Shown here: piece by piece, positions 25,106 to 36,828 of the stretch
How the letters are laid out: each line of letters starts with the position of its first letter
Numbering within the stretch: position 1 is the stretch's first letter
Assembly: GCF_000277125.1 (NCBI RefSeq)
Contig: NC_016946.1
Span: 992,001 to 1,056,000 of the forward strand
DNA: 64,000 nucleotides
Reading direction: 5' to 3'
Source of the DNA: Mycobacterium intracellulare ATCC 13950
GTDB lineage: Bacteria > Actinomycetota > Actinomycetes > Mycobacteriales > Mycobacteriaceae
Position numbers and translations under genes: made by a program
The notes under the pieces: generated by a model
The model's input: only the letters and a program-made list of their open reading frames with translations
Told to the model about the DNA's origin: nothing
Database searches by the model: none

Positions 25106-27115
25106 ATGCATACTGTTCCGGTGATGTTCCGGAAAGCTCTCGGCCGTGCAATTGCACTCGCCGGTGTCGTCGGTTTCCTGGTGATAAATGCTCCGGCGGC
25201 GTCGTGGGGTACGCCCGCCGATCCGGTCACCGCGACGGACTCGACGACGACGCTGACGCTGGCGGACCTCGGGTCTTCCTCCACCCTGGAGTTCTGGGGC
25301 CTGACCAACAACGTGCCGCTGACTCTGCCGGTGCTGCACGGGCTGACCCCGACAGCTCTGAACGCGACCGTCGAACTGCCGATCAATCTGCGGTCGGGGT
25401 TGATCACCGTGACGCAAGGCGATCGCACCATCGCTCGGGTGAACCTACCGACCACCGATCAAGCCCCGATCGTCATTCCGCTCACCGGAGCGGAGGTCAT
25501 CGACAACTTTCTGAGCGTGACGGTGCGTACGTACCTGGTGCCGCTGGACGGATTTTGCTTGTACCCGGAAAGCCCGCTTCGGCTCGCCAACGGAACGGTC
25601 ACCTACACCGGGGCCGAGCTGCCGCCCACCACCGTGGCTCATTTCTTGCCGCCGGTGCTGCGAAAGCTGACCATCTATCTGCCGCAATCGCCGTCAACTG
25701 CCGAGTCCGACACGGCAATCCGACTGGCCACCTCCACGGCGTCGCATTACGGCAAACAGGCTCCCGAGATCGTCGTGGTTCCGCTACAGGAAGGACAGGC
25801 GGCGCCGCCGACGCCGCCGGCGCCGCTGGAACGCCAGGTCGTCGTCAAAGAGGGCCCGGATAACGGCCTTTCGCTGCAGGGCGCGACCGGTGTGCCGTGG
25901 CTTCTCGTCTCCGGGCCGCTGGGCCAAACGGACGAATCGAACACGGCCGTGCTGTTCAGCGACCTGTCGGAGCTGGCGTTTTCCTCCAGGGCGGCGGTGG
26001 AATCGCTGAAGCCCAAGGTGCAACTACCCGCAGACACCGCCACGCTCCGCGAACTGGGGCGCCCCTTCATCAACGCGACTTCCCTGCAACCGCGGGTGTC
26101 GGTCGGAGTGGACCAGACCCGATTTGGCAGGTCGATCCGCGGGGTGCGCGTGCATCTGCTGGGTTCCTATACACCGACGCCGAACAACATCGCCGGCCGG
26201 ATTGCCGTCACGATCGGTCCCGAGACCATCGATCACTGGCCCACCGATGGGCAGGGCAGCATCGACCGCTGGATCGACGTGCCGGATCGGCTGCTGCAGC
26301 GCTACACCAACATCGAATTGGTGCTCGACGTCGCGAGCAACGTCGGGCATTGCGGCGACTTTTACACCGCCGGGCCGGGAAACCAGTTGTTGACATTGAA
26401 CATCAACGGCGACAGCACCATTCAGAGCAGTGGGGCCGCGCCGCCGACCCCGGACGGCCTTCAGTCGGTGCCGCAGACACTGATGCCCCGCGTGCAGGTG
26501 GGCATCGCGGAGCACTCGTTGATCGACACGGTGCGCGCGCTCGACATCCTGGTGGGTCTGCAGCGAATGAGCGCGTTACCGATCGACACGACCGTCACCG
26601 GCGTCAAGCAAGCGGTGGATTCCTCGAATCCCGCCCTGCTGATTTCCGCCGACGGCTGGAATCAGTCCGACGTGACGCTCCCCGTGGCAGCCGGGCCCAG
26701 CGGACCGATCACCGTCAACGCCGTCGGGTCCGGCGACAAGCCCACCAAGCTCACGCTGGACCCGATGCTGCGATTCGCCTCTCTCCAAACGGTTTTCAAC
26801 CGCGGGCGCACACTGCTGATCGCGACGTCCAACGGGGCGCCCGGACAGCTTGACGAGCTGATCCGGTGGCTCAAGGGCGATGACAACAAGCACTGGCAGC
26901 GACTCAAAGGCGTTGCGGTGGTGTCTGTACCCGGACAAGAACCGGTGACCGTCGATCATCCGCCATTGCCGGCCGGCGCGGCCGCCGCGGGATCCGGAAG
27001 CCATTCGGATCTCGACTGGCTATGGTGGTTCGGCGCGGGTTGGGTCGCCGTGGCCATCGTCGGGGCAGGGGTGATCCTGTGGCGCGTCAGGCGCGAATCA
27101 TGGCGACGCCGATAG
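25106..27115 (+). CDS. BcsB-like membrane-anchored glycan-binding protein
   Basis: 669 residues from the ATG at 25106 (an ATG at 25124 is also possible; neither has a good ribosome site). A signal peptide (to about 32, ending near INAPAASWG) precedes two repeats of a jelly-roll plus alpha/beta module and a final membrane helix at about 643-661 (WLWWFGAGWVAVAIVGAGVI) with a basic tail. The layout and blocks such as FLSVTVRTYLVPLDGFCLYP match BcsB, which guides cellulose out of the BcsA synthase. No BcsA/GT2 synthase or PilZ gene is in the window, so its partner is elsewhere or it serves the Wzx/Wzy polysaccharide. Confidence 0.75.
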   Translation: MHTVPVMFRKALGRAIALAGVVGFLVINAPAASWGTPADPVTATDSTTTLTLADLGSSSTLEFWGLTNNVPLTLPVLHGLTPTALNATVELPINLRSGLITVTQGDRTIARVNLPTTDQAPIVIPLTGAEVIDNFLSVTVRTYLVPLDGFCLYPESPLRLANGTVTYTGAELPPTTVAHFLPPVLRKLTIYLPQSPSTAESDTAIRLATSTASHYGKQAPEIVVVPLQEGQAAPPTPPAPLERQVVVKEGPDNGLSLQGATGVPWLLVSGPLGQTDESNTAVLFSDLSELAFSSRAAVESLKPKVQLPADTATLRELGRPFINATSLQPRVSVGVDQTRFGRSIRGVRVHLLGSYTPTPNNIAGRIAVTIGPETIDHWPTDGQGSIDRWIDVPDRLLQRYTNIELVLDVASNVGHCGDFYTAGPGNQLLTLNINGDSTIQSSGAAPPTPDGLQSVPQTLMPRVQVGIAEHSLIDTVRALDILVGLQRMSALPIDTTVTGVKQAVDSSNPALLISADGWNQSDVTLPVAAGPSGPITVNAVGSGDKPTKLTLDPMLRFASLQTVFNRGRTLLIATSNGAPGQLDELIRWLKGDDNKHWQRLKGVAVVSVPGQEPVTVDHPPLPAGAAAAGSGSHSDLDWLWWFGAGWVAVAIVGAGVILWRVRRESWRRR

Positions 27116-27177
27116 TGTTTGACTCCGCTTGCGCGCCGATAGCGATTGACTCCGCTTCGCGCCGCTGAGGGCACCCG
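27116..27177. repeat. imperfect tandem repeat after the BcsB-like gene
   Basis: Two nearly adjacent copies of a unit reading GCCGATAG, three or four variable bases, then TTGACTCCGCTT and CGCGCC occur between about 27105 and 27165. The first overlaps the end of the BcsB-like gene. Probably a local duplication; no function inferred. Confidence 0.5.
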
Positions 27178-27540
27178 CTAGCGCGCTTCCTCCCAGAGCT
27201 GCTCGGTCAGGTCCTGGAACGCGGCGAGGGCGAACTGGTCATCCACCCGTCGCACCGCGGACTTGCTCATCATGGCGCGCACGACCGAGCCGTCCTTGTG
27301 TGCCAGCTCGACGACCATGTTCGCGAGAGCATGGACGGTCGCCAGCAGCGATTCCGACGCCGGGGCCTGATGGAAGATCTGTTCGAACCGCAGCGACAGC
27401 GTTTCCTCCGGCTCGTAACCCATCATGTCGGCAAACGCGGTGTTGGCGAACAAAATACTGCCGTCGTCGCCGATGGCCAGCACCGGAACCGGGATCCGCT
27501 CCAGCACCACCAGTGCGGGCAGCTCCTTCAAGGTCGTCAT
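27178..27540 (-). CDS. small stand-alone PAS-domain protein
   Basis: 120 residues from ATG at 27540; a GTG at 27579 would add 13 residues. Nearly all of it is one PAS domain (IPVPVLAIGDDGSILFANTA, FADMMGYEPEETLSLRFEQI, ending FALAAFQDLTEQLWEEA). There is no output domain, so it may act by protein contact with a partner such as a kinase, cyclase or diguanylate cyclase. Ligand-binding residues cannot be judged. It converges with the BcsB-like gene. Confidence 0.75.
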   Translation of the reverse strand: MTTLKELPALVVLERIPVPVLAIGDDGSILFANTAFADMMGYEPEETLSLRFEQIFHQAPASESLLATVHALANMVVELAHKDGSVVRAMMSKSAVRRVDDQFALAAFQDLTEQLWEEAR

Positions 27541-27692
27541 CGGCGATTGGCTCTGTTGCCGGTTCTGGCGTCGTTCCACAGCCCGATTATGGGCTATAGC
27601 AGAGGATATGTTGGGGGCTTTCCCCGAAAGGGATTCGGCGGCGTGGTTGAAGTCGCTTGATCCGCAACCGAATTGTTCGGCTCTTTGAACGC

Positions 27693-28283
27693 TCACGTCG
27701 CCGGGGCGGCGGCGTCGCAGAACCCGCTGATCAGGATGTCGACGCGGGCGCCGTGGTGGTTCGGACGTAGCCGGCCGCTGCGGTCGAGGGTGACCAGCCC
27801 GTGCAGGGCCGCCCACAGCACCTCCGTCAGCGTGTCGGCGTCCCGGGCGCCCGCGACCATGTCCACCGCGGTGCGCAGCTCGGCAAAGGCCGCCGTCAGC
27901 TCGGCGGGGGTTTCCGCGGCGGCGAACGGCAGCGTTGTCGCGCGGGTGAACATCGCATCGAAGAGCGCGGGGTTGTCACGAGCGAACGCGACGAAGGAGT
28001 GGGCGACCCGCGCCAGGGCGTCCCGGCCGTCGGTGGCGCCGCGGCGCGCGGTGCGCAGCGCGTCCGCGAGTTCGCCGAAACCCTCGACCGCGACCGATGC
28101 GGCGATGTCCTCCATGCCCGAGAAGTGTTTGTAGAGCACCGGCTGGCTGTATTCGATCTCGGCGGACAGCCGCCGGGTGGTGACGGCGTCCCAGCCCTCT
28201 TCCTCGGCCAGCTTGCGCGCGGTGGCGGTGATCAGCCGGCGCCGGGCGGCGCGTTCGCGTGCCCGGCGGTCTTCGATGGCCAT
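27693..28283 (-). CDS. TetR regulator with WHG-type C-terminal domain
   Basis: 196 residues. HTH at about 15-60 (ITATARKLAEEEGWDAVTTR, LYKHFSGMEDI) and the WHG-like motif LWAALHGLVTLD near 165. It is divergent from the DUF1772 gene, and the shared 99-bp gap holds a consensus promoter and several GCTARC half-sites, so it probably represses that gene and itself. Confidence 0.87.
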   Translation of the reverse strand: MAIEDRRARERAARRRLITATARKLAEEEGWDAVTTRRLSAEIEYSQPVLYKHFSGMEDIAASVAVEGFGELADALRTARRGATDGRDALARVAHSFVAFARDNPALFDAMFTRATTLPFAAAETPAELTAAFAELRTAVDMVAGARDADTLTEVLWAALHGLVTLDRSGRLRPNHHGARVDILISGFCDAAAPAT

Positions 28284-28291
28284 CCACTCAT

Positions 28292-28358
28292 GCTAGCGCC
28301 GATATAGAAGCTAGCGACGCTATTGACACGATCGGCTCATAGGGTTAGCATCGCTAAC
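28292..28358 (+). promoter_or_regulatory. promoter and TetR operators in the TetR/DUF1772 gap
   Basis: A -35 box TTGACA at 28323-28328 and a -10 box TAGCAT at 28346-28351 are 17 bp apart. The -10 lies inside a perfect palindrome GTTAGCATCGCTAAC (28344-28358). A second inverted repeat TAGCGACGCTA (28312-28322) abuts the -35 box, and GCTAGC occurs at 28292-28297 and 28310-28315. This is what a TetR-repressed divergent promoter should look like. Confidence 0.7.
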
Positions 28359-28382
28359 ACCTGCAGACGAGGAGTGCGCATC

Positions 28383-28847
28383 ATGATCGCCACGTTGTTC
28401 GCGGCCATCGCGGTGCTGGGTACCGCGGTGGTCTACGGCACCGACGTGTTCTGCGCGGTGGTGCAGCGGCCCGCGCTGGCCCGCGTCGACGACCGCGCCA
28501 TGCTCGCGGTGATGGGCAACATCCATCGCTACGGAGACCGCCGGATGCCGGTGCCCGGGGCCCTCGGCCTGGTGGCTGCGGCGCTCAGCGCGGTATTCGC
28601 CGCGGTGTCCGGCCACTGGACGCAAGCCGGTGCTGCCGGCGCCTCCGTCGGCATGCTGCTGGTGTGGCTGTTGCTCTACCTACGAGTGAGCGCGCCGATC
28701 AACCACCAACTCATCGCCGCGGTCGATCGGCCCGAGCTGTCGACGAATGTTCGAGCGCTGCAACGTAACTGGGACAAGGTGATCACAACCAGGGCCACCC
28801 TGCAGGGCCTGGCGGTCGCCGGATTGTGCCTGGCGCTAGTGATCTGA
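28383..28847 (+). CDS. DUF1772-family membrane protein
   Basis: 154 residues from the ATG at 28383, after GAGGAG about 10 bp upstream; an earlier TTG would place the start inside the promoter. About four hydrophobic segments (1-25, 60-80, 85-105, 140-154) and the conserved RNWDKVITTRATLQG block before the last helix are typical of DUF1772 (anthrone-oxygenase-like) proteins. Actual activity is unknown. Probably controlled by the divergent TetR. Confidence 0.8.
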   Translation: MIATLFAAIAVLGTAVVYGTDVFCAVVQRPALARVDDRAMLAVMGNIHRYGDRRMPVPGALGLVAAALSAVFAAVSGHWTQAGAAGASVGMLLVWLLLYLRVSAPINHQLIAAVDRPELSTNVRALQRNWDKVITTRATLQGLAVAGLCLALVI

Positions 28848-28869
28848 ACTCCGAAGGGATATCGAGACA

Positions 28870-29229
28870 ATGACCATGGGCAAGAACATCGGACGGCTGT
28901 TGATGCGCGCGGCACCAGTGTTGAACAAACCGGTCGCGGCCATGGCGGCCTCGCCGCGCTTCGGCGCCGGCCTCAGGCGCAGCATCACGCTCGTCACCTA
29001 CACGGGTCGACGTTCCGGGCGCACGTTTTCGATTCCGGTGGCCTACCGCCGCCGCGGCGACGATATCGAGATCGCCGCGAACATGCCCGAAGCCAAGACG
29101 TGGTGGCGCAACTTTGTCGGCGACGGCGCCCCGATGTCGCTGACGCTCGACGGCGCCGAACGGACCGGACATGCGATCGCACACCGGGACGCCAACGGGC
29201 GCGTCACCGTCCGCGTTCGCCTCGCCTAG
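28870..29229 (+). CDS. split-barrel deazaflavin (F420)-dependent nitroreductase-like protein
   Basis: 119 residues with [37 protein letters not shown] and a final RVTVRVRLA. These blocks fit the Ddn/F420H2-dependent reductase family of mycobacteria, of which this is a short member. Cofactor choice (F420 or FMN) is inferred from the family. It lies 22 bp after the DUF1772 gene, probably in the same TetR-controlled unit, and overlaps the end of metS by 4 bp on the opposite strand. Confidence 0.72.
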   Translation: MTMGKNIGRLLMRAAPVLNKPVAAMAASPRFGAGLRRSITLVTYTGRRSGRTFSIPVAYRRRGDDIEIAANMPEAKTWWRNFVGDGAPMSLTLDGAERTGHAIAHRDANGRVTVRVRLA

Positions 29230-30770
29230 TCGTTCTGGTAGCGGGGGAACACGCCCGTCGGGGGCGGCAGCACCGTGCCGGGAGTCAGCCGCGCGCCGAG
29301 GGCGGCAAATGTTCGCTGGTCTTGCGCCTGCCCCAGCAGATCCAGCAGCGTGCCGGCCGATTCGGGCATGACGGGCTGGACCAGCAGCGCCGCGATGCGA
29401 ACCGCCTCGCAGGTGACGTACAAGACCGTGCGGAACCGCTGCTGATCGGCCTCCGACTCGCTCTTGCGCAAGACCCACGGCTGCTGCGCCGAAAAGTATC
29501 TGTTGGCCTCGCCGAGCATCAGCCAGATCGCTTCCAGCGCCAGGTGCATCGCCTGTGATTCGAAGCTGGCCCGCAGCCGCTCCAACAGGCCGTCGGCCGT
29601 CGCCAGCAGTTCGGTGTCGGCGGCGGTGAACTCACCGGGTTCGGGCAGCACGCCGCCCAGGTTCTTGGCGATCATCGACAGCGACCGCTGGGCCAGGTTG
29701 CCCAGTTCGTTGGCCAGGTCGGTGTTGATCCGGGTGATGATGGCCTCTTCGCTGAAGCTGCCGTCCTGGCCGAACGGGACCTCCCGCAACAGGAAATAGC
29801 GCACCTGGTCCACGCCGAACTCCTCGATCAGGGCGACCGGGTCGACGACGTTGCCCACCGACTTGCTCATCTTCTCGCCGCGGTTGAGCAGGAAGCCGTG
29901 CGCGAAAACCCTTCGCGGCAACTCGATTCCGGCCGACATCAGAAACGCCGGCCAGTACACGGTGTGAAACCGGATGATGTCCTTGCCGATCATGTGCAGG
30001 TCGGCCGGCCAGTAGCGGCGGAACATCTCCGAGTCGGTGTCCGGGTAGCCCACCCCGGTCAGGTAGTTGGTCAGCGCGTCGACCCAGACGTACATCACGT
30101 GGTCGGGATGCTCGGGCACCTGCACGCCCCAGTCGAACGAGGTGCGCGAGATGGACAGGTCGCGCAAGCCGCCCGCCACGAAACTGACGACCTCGTTGCG
30201 GCGCACCTCGGGCGCGATGAAGTCCGGGTTCGCCTCGTAGTGGGCCAGCAGCTTGTCGGCATACGCCGAGAGCCGGAAGAAGTAGGTCTGTTCCTCGGTC
30301 CAGGTCACCGGGGCGCCGGTTTCCAGCGCCACCCGGGTCCCGTCGTCGAGGAGTCTGGTTTCCGATTCGACGAAAAACCGTTCGTCGCGCACCGAGTACC
30401 AGCCCGAGTAGGTGTCCAGGTAGATGTCGCCGGCGGCGGCCATCCGGCGCCAGATCTCTTTGGACGCCTCGTGGTGGTCGGGGTCAGTGGTCCGAATGAA
30501 GCGGTCGAAGGAGATGTTCAACCGCTCCTGCAGGCGCTGGAACACATCCGAATTGCGGCGGGCCAGCTCGGCCGTGCCGATGCCCTCGGCGGCCGCCGTC
30601 TCCACCATCTTGAGGCCGTGCTCGTCGGTGCCGGTCAGAAACCGCACGTCGAACCCGTCAAGCCGCTTGAACCGGGCGATCGCGTCGGTCGCGACGTATT
30701 CGTACGCGTGCCCGATGTGCGGATCGCCGTTCGGATAGGTGATTGCGGTGGTGACGTAATACGGCCTCAT
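29226..30770 (-). CDS. metG: methionyl-tRNA synthetase
   Basis: 514 residues, close to the M. tuberculosis enzyme Rv1007c (called metS there). The class I signatures are intact: [14 protein letters not shown] (HIGH, residues 12-25) and [13 protein letters not shown] (KMSKS, about 295-307). It lacks the C-terminal dimerisation domain found in the longer E. coli-type enzymes. It charges tRNA-Met for initiation and elongation. ATG start; divergent from tatD by 24 bp. Confidence 0.97.
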   Translation of the reverse strand: MRPYYVTTAITYPNGDPHIGHAYEYVATDAIARFKRLDGFDVRFLTGTDEHGLKMVETAAAEGIGTAELARRNSDVFQRLQERLNISFDRFIRTTDPDHHEASKEIWRRMAAAGDIYLDTYSGWYSVRDERFFVESETRLLDDGTRVALETGAPVTWTEEQTYFFRLSAYADKLLAHYEANPDFIAPEVRRNEVVSFVAGGLRDLSISRTSFDWGVQVPEHPDHVMYVWVDALTNYLTGVGYPDTDSEMFRRYWPADLHMIGKDIIRFHTVYWPAFLMSAGIELPRRVFAHGFLLNRGEKMSKSVGNVVDPVALIEEFGVDQVRYFLLREVPFGQDGSFSEEAIITRINTDLANELGNLAQRSLSMIAKNLGGVLPEPGEFTAADTELLATADGLLERLRASFESQAMHLALEAIWLMLGEANRYFSAQQPWVLRKSESEADQQRFRTVLYVTCEAVRIAALLVQPVMPESAGTLLDLLGQAQDQRTFAALGARLTPGTVLPPPTGVFPRYQND

Positions 30771-30794
30771 CGCAGTTCACCCTATTGTGTGCGC

Positions 30795-31631
30795 GTGAGT
30801 TCCAAACGCCAGCCGCCCCCGGCTCCCGAGCCCTTGAGCCCGCTCGTGGATGCGCACACCCACCTCGACGCGTGCGGCGCCACCGACGCCGAGGGAGTGC
30901 GGGCCATCGTCGACCGCGCGGCGGCGGTCGGGGTCGGTGCGGTCGTCACCATCGCCGACGACCTGGAGTCGGCGGGCTGGGTCACCCGCGCCGCCGAATG
31001 GGACCGGCGGGTTTATGCCGCAACGGCCTTGCACCCGACCCGCGCCGACGCGCTCACCGAGGCCGCCCGCGCCGAGATCGAGCGCCTGGTGGCCCACCCC
31101 CGGGTGGTGGCGGTCGGCGAGACCGGCATGGACATGTATTGGCCCGGGCGGCTGGACGGCTGTGCCGAGCCCGCCGTGCAGCGGGAGGCCTTCGCCTGGC
31201 ACATCGATCTGGCGAAGCGGTGCGGCAAACCGCTGATGATCCACAATCGGGAGGCCGACGCCGAGGTGCTCGACGTGCTCGCCGCCGAGGGCGCCCCGGA
31301 CGTCGTGATCTTCCACTGCTTTTCCTCGGACGCCGCCATGGCGCGGCGCTGCGTGGACGCCGGATGGCTGCTGAGTCTGTCCGGCAACGCCAGCTTCCGC
31401 AACGCGCGCGCCCTGCGCGAAGCCGTCCCGTTGATACCGCCGGAGCAGCTGCTGGTGGAAACCGATGCCCCCTTTTTGACACCGCATCCTTACCGAGGGG
31501 CGGCCAATGAGCCGTATTGCCTTCCTTATACTGTTCGGGCGATCGCCGAACTGGTGGATCGTCGCCCCGAGGAGCTGGCTCACGTCACGACGAGTAACGC
31601 TCGACGGGTGTACGGATTGGCCGCCGAATGA
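30795..31631 (+). CDS. tatD: TatD-family metal-dependent DNase
   Basis: 278 residues from GTG at 30795; GTG at 30789 or 30846 are alternatives, the last giving a start right at the metal motif. Metal ligands are visible: VDAHTHLDA (HxH), VGETGMDMY (Glu), LMIHNREADAE, IFHCFSSD and LVETDAPFLTP. TatD enzymes are 3'-5' exonucleases or DNases. Position matches Rv1008. Confidence 0.93.
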   Translation: MSSKRQPPPAPEPLSPLVDAHTHLDACGATDAEGVRAIVDRAAAVGVGAVVTIADDLESAGWVTRAAEWDRRVYAATALHPTRADALTEAARAEIERLVAHPRVVAVGETGMDMYWPGRLDGCAEPAVQREAFAWHIDLAKRCGKPLMIHNREADAEVLDVLAAEGAPDVVIFHCFSSDAAMARRCVDAGWLLSLSGNASFRNARALREAVPLIPPEQLLVETDAPFLTPHPYRGAANEPYCLPYTVRAIAELVDRRPEELAHVTTSNARRVYGLAAE

Positions 31632-33831
<2,200 letters not shown>

Positions 33832-33889
33832 GCGCCGAAAGTCCGGGCGCCGCTACGTGGTCGGCCGGTCGCAGCGATAGTCTGCTGCG

Positions 33890-34846
33890 GTGTCCGCGTC
33901 TGACGGCAATACCGCTGCGGCTTGGGTGCCCACCGGGTCGGTCACCGTTCGGGTGCCCGGAAAAGTCAACCTCTACCTGGCGGTCGGTGACCGCCGCGAG
34001 GACGGCTATCACGAGCTGACGACGATATTTCAGGCCGTCTCGCTGCTCGACGAGGTGACCGTGCGCAATGCCGATGTGCTCTCACTGCAGATCGTCGGCG
34101 AGGGCGCCGACAAACTGCCCACCGATGAACGCAACCTCGCCTGGCAGGCGGCGGAACTGATGGCCGAACACGTCGGCCGGGCACCGGACGTGTCGATCAT
34201 GATCGACAAGTCGATACCGGTGGCCGGCGGCATGGCCGGCGGCAGCGCCGACGCGGCGGCGGTGCTGGTCGCCATGAACTCCCTGTGGGAACTCAACGTG
34301 CCCCGCCGCGACCTGCGCATGCTCGCCGCGCGGCTGGGCAGCGACGTGCCGTTCGCGCTGCACGGCGGCACCGCGTTGGGCACCGGGCGGGGTGAGGAGC
34401 TGGCGACGGTGTTGTCGCGCAACACCTTCCACTGGGTTTTGGCGTTCGCCGACAGCGAGCTGCTCACGCCGGCCGTCTTCACCGAACTGGACCGGCTCCG
34501 GGAGGCGGGGGACCCGCCGCGGCTGCCCGCGCCCGGGCCGGTGCTGGCCGCCCTGGCCGCCGGCGATGCCGAGCAGCTGGCCCCGCTGCTGGGCAACGAG
34601 ATGCAGGCGGCCGCGGTCAGTCTGAATCCCGGTCTGCGGCGCACGTTGCGGGCCGGCGTGGACGCCGGCGCGCTGGCGGGCATCGTCTCCGGCTCGGGCC
34701 CGACGTGTGCCTTCTTGTGCCCCTCGGCCGCCGCGGCGGTCGACGTCGGCACCGAGGTGTCCGGAGCGGGGGTGTGCCGCACGGTGCGGGTCGCCAGCGG
34801 GCCGGTGGTCGGGGCGCGGGTGGTCCCCGCGCCCACCGAGGTGTGA
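33890..34846 (+). CDS. ispE: 4-diphosphocytidyl-2-C-methyl-D-erythritol kinase IspE
   Basis: 318 residues, GTG start. GHMP kinase pattern: [20 protein letters not shown] at the N-terminus, the ATP loop [20 protein letters not shown], and [12 protein letters not shown] near the C-terminus. It phosphorylates CDP-ME in the MEP pathway for isoprenoid precursors, including decaprenyl phosphate for cell-wall synthesis. Third gene after rpfB and ksgA. Confidence 0.95.
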   Translation: MSASDGNTAAAWVPTGSVTVRVPGKVNLYLAVGDRREDGYHELTTIFQAVSLLDEVTVRNADVLSLQIVGEGADKLPTDERNLAWQAAELMAEHVGRAPDVSIMIDKSIPVAGGMAGGSADAAAVLVAMNSLWELNVPRRDLRMLAARLGSDVPFALHGGTALGTGRGEELATVLSRNTFHWVLAFADSELLTPAVFTELDRLREAGDPPRLPAPGPVLAALAAGDAEQLAPLLGNEMQAAAVSLNPGLRRTLRAGVDAGALAGIVSGSGPTCAFLCPSAAAAVDVGTEVSGAGVCRTVRVASGPVVGARVVPAPTEV

Positions 34847-35183
34847 ATATTTTCCCATTTTGCGCATTAGTTTTGCGCTTCCCTAAGAGGAGCTTAAGAT
34901 AATGCGCGGTGACGGGAAGCGTTGAGCAAGATCACTTAATTCCATCGTCCGCCGGGCGCGCCGGCGGGCGATTAATGCATACGGCCCGACAAGGTTTGTC
35001 GGGCCTGTTTCACGCTTGCCGGGCGACCGGCCGCCGCCCTGGTGCGGCGGGCGGGGGCGCATCACCGATCCGAGACCTAACCGCCGCCCAACCGTGTTTG
35101 CGTGCTTGCGGCGAAGTATTACCCAGCGGGCGGAATATGAGATTTCGGGCGTTGGGACGAGGGCTGGAACCGAGGAGGTTTTT
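34847..35183 (+). promoter_or_regulatory. structured leader of pks16
   Basis: 337 bp with no convincing gene; one 92-codon frame (34909-35187) runs through but lacks a ribosome site and recognisable sequence. A promoter TTGCGC-N16-TAAGAT at 34873-34900 would start a leader of about 275 nt. It contains hairpin 1, CCGCCGG-N5-CCGGCGG (34949-34967), then the strong hairpin listed separately (34983-35005). Then comes the ribosome site GAGGAGG (35172-35178). The arrangement suggests attenuation or a terminated small RNA. Confidence 0.5.
34983..35010 (+). terminator. strong intrinsic terminator-like hairpin before pks16
   Basis: GGCCCGACAA (34983-34992), loop GGT, then TTGTCGGGCC (34996-35005): a perfect 10-bp stem followed by TGTTT. 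It ends either the rpfB-ksgA-ispE transcript or a short leader RNA starting near 34907. Confidence 0.65.
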
Positions 35184-36818
35184 GTGAGCAGGTTTACCGA
35201 GAAGATGTACCGCAATGCCCGGTCCGTGACGACGGGCATGGTTACCGGTGAACCCCACGAACCAGTCCGCCACACCTGGGGCGAGGTCCACGAGCGCGCG
35301 CGTCGTATCGCGGGTGGCCTGGCCGCCGCGGGCATCGGGCCCGGCGACGCGGTCGGCGTGCTCGCCGGCTTCCCGGTGGAGATCGCGCCGACGGCGCAGG
35401 GCCTGTGGATGCGCGGCGCCAGCCTGACCATGCTGCACCAGCCCACACCGCGCACCGACCTGGCCGTGTGGGCCGAGGACACCATGAACGTCATCGGCAT
35501 GATCGAGGCGAAGGCCGTTGTCGTGTCGGAGCCGTTCCTGGTGGCCATCCCGGTGCTCGAGGAGAAGGGCATCAAGGTCGTCACGGTGGCCGACCTGCTC
35601 ACGGCGGAGCCGATCGACCCCGTCGAGGTCGGCGAGGACGCGCTGGCGCTGATGCAGCTGACGTCCGGCTCGACCGGTTCCCCCAAGGCGGTGCAGATCA
35701 CCCACCGCAACATCTACTCCAACGCCGAGGCGATGTTCATCGGCGCCCAGTACGACGTCGACAAGGACGTCATGGTGAGCTGGCTGCCCTGCTTCCACGA
35801 CATGGGCATGGTCGGCTTCCTCACCATCCCGATGTACTTCGGCGCCGAGCTGGTCAAGGTCACCCCGATGGACTTCCTGCGCGACACGCTGCTGTGGGCC
35901 AAGCTCATCGACAAGTACAAGGGCACCATGACCGCGGCGCCCAACTTCGCCTACGCGCTGCTGGCCAAGCGGCTGCGCCGGCAGGCCAAGCCCGGCGATT
36001 TCGACCTGTCGACGCTGCGCTTCGCGCTGTCCGGCGCCGAGCCCGTCGAACCCGCCGACGTCGAGGACCTGCTCGATGCCGGCAAGCCGTTCGGCCTGAA
36101 TGCGTCGGCGATCCTGCCGGCCTACGGCATGGCCGAAACCACGCTGGCCGTGTCGTTCTCGGAGTGCAACGCCGGTCTGGTCGTCGACGAGGTCGACGCC
36201 GACCTGCTGGCCGCCCTGCGTCGTGCCGTGCCGGCCACCAAGGGCAACACCCGCAGGCTGGCTACGCTCGGTCCGCTGCTGCAGGATCTCGAGGCGCGCA
36301 TCATCGACGAGAACGGCGATGTGATGCCGCCCCGCGGGGTCGGCGTCATCGAGCTGCGCGGCGAGTCGCTGACGCCCGGCTACCTGACCATGGGCGGCTT
36401 CATCTCGGCCCAGGACGAGAACGGCTGGTATGACACCGGCGACCTCGGCTACCTGACCGAGGAGGGCCACGTGGTGGTGTGCGGCCGCGTCAAGGACGTC
36501 ATCATCATGGCCGGCCGCAACATCTATCCGACCGACATCGAGCGCGCCGCCTGCCGCGTCGAGGGGGTGCGGCCCGGCTGCGCCGTCGCGGTGCGCCTGG
36601 ACGCCGGCCACTCCCGCGAGACGTTCGCCGTGGCCGTGGAGTCCAACGCTTTCCAGGACCAGGCCGAGGTGCGTCGCATCGAGCACCAGGTCGCCCGCGA
36701 GGTGGTGGCGGAGGTCGACGTGCGGCCGCGCAACGTGGTGGTGCTCGGTCCCGGGACCATTCCGAAGACGCCGTCGGGCAAGTTGCGCCGATCCAACTCG
36801 GTCACCCTGGTCACCTAG
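35184..36818 (+). CDS. pks16: fatty-acyl-AMP ligase-like adenylate-forming enzyme (pks16)
   Basis: 544 residues from GTG at 35184 after GAGGAGG, the same length as Rv1013. ANL-superfamily motifs: [18 protein letters not shown] (ATP loop, about 158-175), [24 protein letters not shown], and the C-terminal [15 protein letters not shown] and TPSGKLRR. It activates a fatty acid as acyl-AMP for CoA or a carrier protein. The M. tuberculosis name is misleading because there is no polyketide synthase module. Confidence 0.92.
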   Translation: MSRFTEKMYRNARSVTTGMVTGEPHEPVRHTWGEVHERARRIAGGLAAAGIGPGDAVGVLAGFPVEIAPTAQGLWMRGASLTMLHQPTPRTDLAVWAEDTMNVIGMIEAKAVVVSEPFLVAIPVLEEKGIKVVTVADLLTAEPIDPVEVGEDALALMQLTSGSTGSPKAVQITHRNIYSNAEAMFIGAQYDVDKDVMVSWLPCFHDMGMVGFLTIPMYFGAELVKVTPMDFLRDTLLWAKLIDKYKGTMTAAPNFAYALLAKRLRRQAKPGDFDLSTLRFALSGAEPVEPADVEDLLDAGKPFGLNASAILPAYGMAETTLAVSFSECNAGLVVDEVDADLLAALRRAVPATKGNTRRLATLGPLLQDLEARIIDENGDVMPPRGVGVIELRGESLTPGYLTMGGFISAQDENGWYDTGDLGYLTEEGHVVVCGRVKDVIIMAGRNIYPTDIERAACRVEGVRPGCAVAVRLDAGHSRETFAVAVESNAFQDQAEVRRIEHQVAREVVAEVDVRPRNVVVLGPGTIPKTPSGKLRRSNSVTLVT

Positions 36819-36828
36819 GGTTTTGCCC

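Noticed and set aside
34909-35187. 92-codon frame before pks16 as a gene
   Set aside because: No ribosome site, runs through two hairpins and the pks16 Shine-Dalgarno, and resembles nothing; leader RNA is the simpler reading.
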